Shown here in pieces: positions 5,270 to 7,699 of a stretch of DNA of 7,699 nt (its first letter is position 1; every line of letters starts with the position of its first letter). The notes beneath the pieces are model-generated. The model worked only from the letters and a program-made list of their open reading frames with translations. It did no database searches and was not told the origin of the DNA. The translations under genes were made by a program, and so were the position numbers. The stretch is from an uncultured Spirochaetaceae bacterium (GTDB taxonomy: Bacteria; Spirochaetota; Spirochaetia; Treponematales; Treponemataceae). Where the stretch lies: positions 1 to 7,699 of the forward strand of contig CADBRC010000208.1 in the NCBI GenBank assembly GCA_902796985.1. The letters run 5' to 3'.

Positions 5270-6165
5270 TGAAATCTAAATCCGCCGCTGCGTCCATAAC
5301 GCTGGCAACGCTCACGCTCCTGCTGCTTTCCTCCTGCAAGCCCATAGAGCTGGGCCTGTACAAAGTCTTCGATCACGGCCCTTCTGTCGCCGAGCGGGCT
5401 GACAGGCTGGAAGAAGTCCCTGCCCCCGAACCGGTATTCTACGGGAACAGGTTCGCTTTCCTCGTCACGTCTGACGTACACTTCGGCAACGATGATCCAA
5501 GCTACACTCCCCGTGAGGACGAAGAGTTCTACGATGAGCTGAGGGCTCTGATGAAAAACCGGAAAGTTCCTCCCTCATTCGCAATCTGTCTGGGAGACGT
5601 CGTGGAGAACGGAAACAAGAGAGAGGAATTCCAGGACTACGCCGACTGGTGCAAGGAAGTGGAAAACATACTCGGAACGGGGAACAAGGTCTATACGACC
5701 GTCGGAAACCACGACATCTACAATGACGGCTGGGAATACTTTGAGGAATACGTCTACCCCTACACGGGCTTCTTCCATTTCAAGGCAGGAGGCTTCAGTT
5801 TCTACTTCCTCGATACGGGATCCAGCTCACTCGGAAAGAAGCAGTACGAGCGGTTCGAGGAAGCAATGGAAGAAGACGAGAGGCCCAAAATCGTCAGTAC
5901 GCACGTCCCCGTCTACGGGACATCGGCTTTCTTGCAAAATTACTATTCCATGCAGAACACCGAGGAGTCCAGCCAGCTCATCACCCTCTGCGCGGACAAC
6001 AACGTCAAGCTCTACCTGTCAGGCCACATGCACACGAAGCACGAAAACGACCTGGGTTCGTTCGATGAAATCGTCATGCCCTGCTATGCGGTGTACCATG
6101 AGTTCGCCATCGTCACCGTGGACAGGGAATCCCAGTCCATCACCTGGGACTTCTACGACTTCTAG
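5269..6165 (+). CDS. Calcineurin-like metallophosphoesterase lipoprotein
   Basis: This 298-residue protein has an N-terminal lipoprotein signal with lipobox LLSSC, giving lipidated Cys23, so it is membrane-anchored outside the cytoplasm. The full set of metallophosphoesterase motifs is present: SDVHFG (D69, H71), GDVVENG (D110), GNHD (146-149), STHVPVY (H212) and SGHMH (H253, H255). These ligate the two catalytic metals. It should hydrolyse a phosphomono- or phosphodiester, but the substrate cannot be told from sequence. Candidates include nucleotides, phospholipid headgroups or other extracytoplasmic phosphoesters. It is the second gene of a unit with the predicted outer-membrane barrel, which suggests that the barrel and the enzyme act on the same compound or site at the cell surface. 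Confidence 0.92.
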   Translation: MKSKSAAASITLATLTLLLLSSCKPIELGLYKVFDHGPSVAERADRLEEVPAPEPVFYGNRFAFLVTSDVHFGNDDPSYTPREDEEFYDELRALMKNRKVPPSFAICLGDVVENGNKREEFQDYADWCKEVENILGTGNKVYTTVGNHDIYNDGWEYFEEYVYPYTGFFHFKAGGFSFYFLDTGSSSLGKKQYERFEEAMEEDERPKIVSTHVPVYGTSAFLQNYYSMQNTEESSQLITLCADNNVKLYLSGHMHTKHENDLGSFDEIVMPCYAVYHEFAIVTVDRESQSITWDFYDF

Positions 6166-6178
6166 GAAAAGCCGGCTG

Positions 6179-6212
6179 CCCTCCCCTACTTCTTCCAGTA
6201 GGAGGGGAAAAA
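6179..6212. terminator. Hairpin between convergent genes, possible bidirectional terminator
   Basis: CCTCCCCTAC (6180-6189) pairs with GTAGGAGGGG (6198-6207), with one mismatch and one wobble, around an eight-base loop. The plus strand continues AAAAAG, so on the minus strand a T run precedes the stem; minus-strand reading exits through GCCGGCTTTT. The hairpin overlaps the last codons of the potassium transporter gene. Neither direction has a classical long T run downstream, so its strength is doubtful. Confidence 0.4.
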
Positions 6213-7628
6213 GTAGATGACCATAGTATAAAACTCCAGGCGGCCTGCAAGCATGGCAAAGCAGTAGACCCATTTCACGAATCCGGGCAGGGCTGCGCAG
6301 TTGCAGGACGGTCCCAGAAGGCCGAACGCCGGCCCTACGTTGCCAACCATGCTCAAAGCCCCCGTCATGGACGTAAACAAATCCATTCCCGCAAGGCATG
6401 AGGCGAAAGCCGTCATAAAGACAAGCACGATGAACAGGAAGAAGAACGCCGCAACGCTGTATACGATGTCCTTCCTGCCGGGCATGCCGTTTATCCGTAT
6501 GGTGAACACCCCGTGGGGATGGAGCATCCGCAGAACCTCGTTATGCAGCTGCTTGGCGAGCACCGACCAGCGTATAACCTTGAAGCCTCCGCCCGTAGAT
6601 CCCGCACAGCCCCCTATATAGAAGAGCATGAGGATTATCATCTGGCTCGCAGGCTTCCATTCCGTATAATCCCAGGTTCCGTAGCCCGTCGTCGTCAGGA
6701 TGGACACGACCTGAAAAAAGGAGTAGCGCAGGGAGGTCAGGAAGGAGCCGAAGCCCCCCATCTCCATCAAGGTCACTGAAAGACCTGCCGCCAGAACAAC
6801 AAAGAGGTATCCTTTCAGCTCTGTGTCCCTGCGTATCTCCGAGAATTTGCCCGTAAACAGATAAAAGTAGAGGGTAAAGTTTATGCCCGAAAGGAACATA
6901 AAGAGCGTGCAGATGAAGTCTATCGCCGGGGACCCGTATGCCGCTATGCTCGCCCCCTTCGTAGAGAAGCCTCCCGTCCCCATCGTGGAGAAGGCATGGG
7001 CGAATGCGTCCAGCAGGTCCATTCCTGCGAGGACGAGCAGGAGGGCATGGAGCAGCGTCATGCCGAAGTAGATGAACCAGAGGGTCTTGGCAGTCGTCGT
7101 GATTTTGGGAGTGAACTTGCCTTTATCCGGCCCCGTCGTCTCCGCCTTTATCAGCTGGAAGCCCCCGACCCCGAGAATCGGAAGGAGGGCGACAGTCAGG
7201 GCAACGATTCCCATGCCGCCCAGCCAGTGGGTCTGACAGCGCCACAGGTTGATGCTTCTGGGAAGGGCTTCGATGTCATTGATGTTGGTCGCTCCGGTCG
7301 TCGTAAAGCCCGAGACGCTCTCAAACACGGCCCCGGTCACGCTGGGAACCGCGCCGGACAGGTAGAGGGGGACAGCCCCCAGGAGGCTTGAGCAAATCCA
7401 GGAGAGCGCAACGACCGCAAAAGAGGAGCGGATAGAGAGATGCCCCCCCTTTTTCCGGGTAAGAAAGAGGACTCCCGCCGCCAGGAGCACGCTCACGGCC
7501 ATGGGAACGGCGAACGGAGCTATGACCTCCGTCTCACCGCAGGCGGCCGCAGCCACTATGGGGATGACGAAGGTCAGGCCGACTATCCCCATGACGACGG
7601 ATATGATTTTGAACACAGTGGCTATCAT
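6186..7628 (-). CDS. trkH: Trk/Ktr-type potassium uptake protein, TrkH family
   Basis: This is the inner-membrane, potassium-conducting subunit, 480 residues, normal for TrkH. The four pore loops are recognisable: SGFTTTGATN (106-115), FSTMGTGGFST (213-223), SILTTTGYGT (309-318) and LSMVGNVGPAFG (425-436). Each carries the selectivity-filter glycine. WLGGMGIV (135-142) and GGCAGSTGGGFKVIRW (339-354) are further family hallmarks. At least eight hydrophobic helices surround the loops. The N-terminus (IATVFKIISVVMGIVGLTF) fits the family start at 7628. The RCK-domain gating partner (TrkA/KtrA) is not within the window and could lie elsewhere. The leader is only eight or nine bases and lacks a good Shine-Dalgarno sequence. 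Naming between TrkH and KtrB is uncertain; TrkH is preferred from the length and first segments. Confidence 0.93.
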   Translation of the reverse strand: MIATVFKIISVVMGIVGLTFVIPIVAAAACGETEVIAPFAVPMAVSVLLAAGVLFLTRKKGGHLSIRSSFAVVALSWICSSLLGAVPLYLSGAVPSVTGAVFESVSGFTTTGATNINDIEALPRSINLWRCQTHWLGGMGIVALTVALLPILGVGGFQLIKAETTGPDKGKFTPKITTTAKTLWFIYFGMTLLHALLLVLAGMDLLDAFAHAFSTMGTGGFSTKGASIAAYGSPAIDFICTLFMFLSGINFTLYFYLFTGKFSEIRRDTELKGYLFVVLAAGLSVTLMEMGGFGSFLTSLRYSFFQVVSILTTTGYGTWDYTEWKPASQMIILMLFYIGGCAGSTGGGFKVIRWSVLAKQLHNEVLRMLHPHGVFTIRINGMPGRKDIVYSVAAFFFLFIVLVFMTAFASCLAGMDLFTSMTGALSMVGNVGPAFGLLGPSCNCAALPGFVKWVYCFAMLAGRLEFYTMVIYFFPSYWKK

Positions 7629-7642
7629 AATGCTGCCTGTTT

Positions 7643-7671
7643 ATGATACAGGGGGCTTCCCCCTTTGTCAA
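7643..7671 (-). promoter_or_regulatory. trkH promoter with an inverted repeat in the spacer
   Basis: On the minus strand a perfect -35 TTGACA (7666-7671), a 17-bp spacer and -10 TATCAT (7643-7648) predict a start near 7636-7637. The hexamers are identical to those of the permease promoter. The spacer contains the inverted repeat GGGGGAAGCCCCC (7651-7663), which could be a regulator site between the two boxes. Confidence 0.78.
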
Positions 7672-7699
7672 TCGAGCCGGGCGGGACCTGTAGCCGGGC

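Overview
The window is bacterial chromosomal DNA of moderately high GC. It is most consistent with a spirochaete of the Treponema type, though this is an inference. The grounds are a YtmO/LplB plus YtcP/LplC type sugar permease pair, an arginine-type EF-P next to EarP, a presumptive outer-membrane barrel ending in phenylalanine, and a lipoprotein with a lipobox. No rRNA or marker gene is present to fix the genus. No phage, insertion sequence or CRISPR array is seen.

Layout, left to right. Positions 135-1965 (minus strand) hold a two-gene permease operon for an ABC sugar importer. It has a strong sigma-70 promoter (TTGACA, 17 bp, TATCAT) and a LacI-type dyad just downstream of it. The substrate-binding protein, if present, lies beyond the left edge. 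Positions 2090-2205 hold a tRNA-Arg(CCU) with its own intrinsic terminator. Positions 2271-2843 hold efp and 3151-4401 hold earP, both on the minus strand. EF-P carries Arg32 at the tip of its domain I loop, and EarP is the glycosyltransferase that rhamnosylates that residue. Substrate and modifying enzyme are therefore neighbours. Between them lies an array of eight 23-bp tandem repeats (2961-3144), followed by a GC-rich hairpin and the efp promoter.

Divergent from earP, on the plus strand (4517-6165), is a two-gene unit. It encodes a secreted, presumptive beta-barrel outer-membrane protein and a calcineurin-like metallophosphoesterase lipoprotein, which overlap by one base. Their joint role is unknown. 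Converging on this unit from the right is a TrkH-family potassium transporter (6186-7628, minus strand) with its promoter inside the window.

Two points deserve attention. First, both earP and efp have near-consensus promoters whose expected start sites fall on, or one base before, the start codon, and neither has a Shine-Dalgarno sequence. This pair therefore looks leaderless, and trkH has only a very short leader. Second, the 23-bp array has two dyads per unit about 11-12 bp apart, so one per helical turn, and its function is not explained by any gene here. No wholly new enzyme system is evident.
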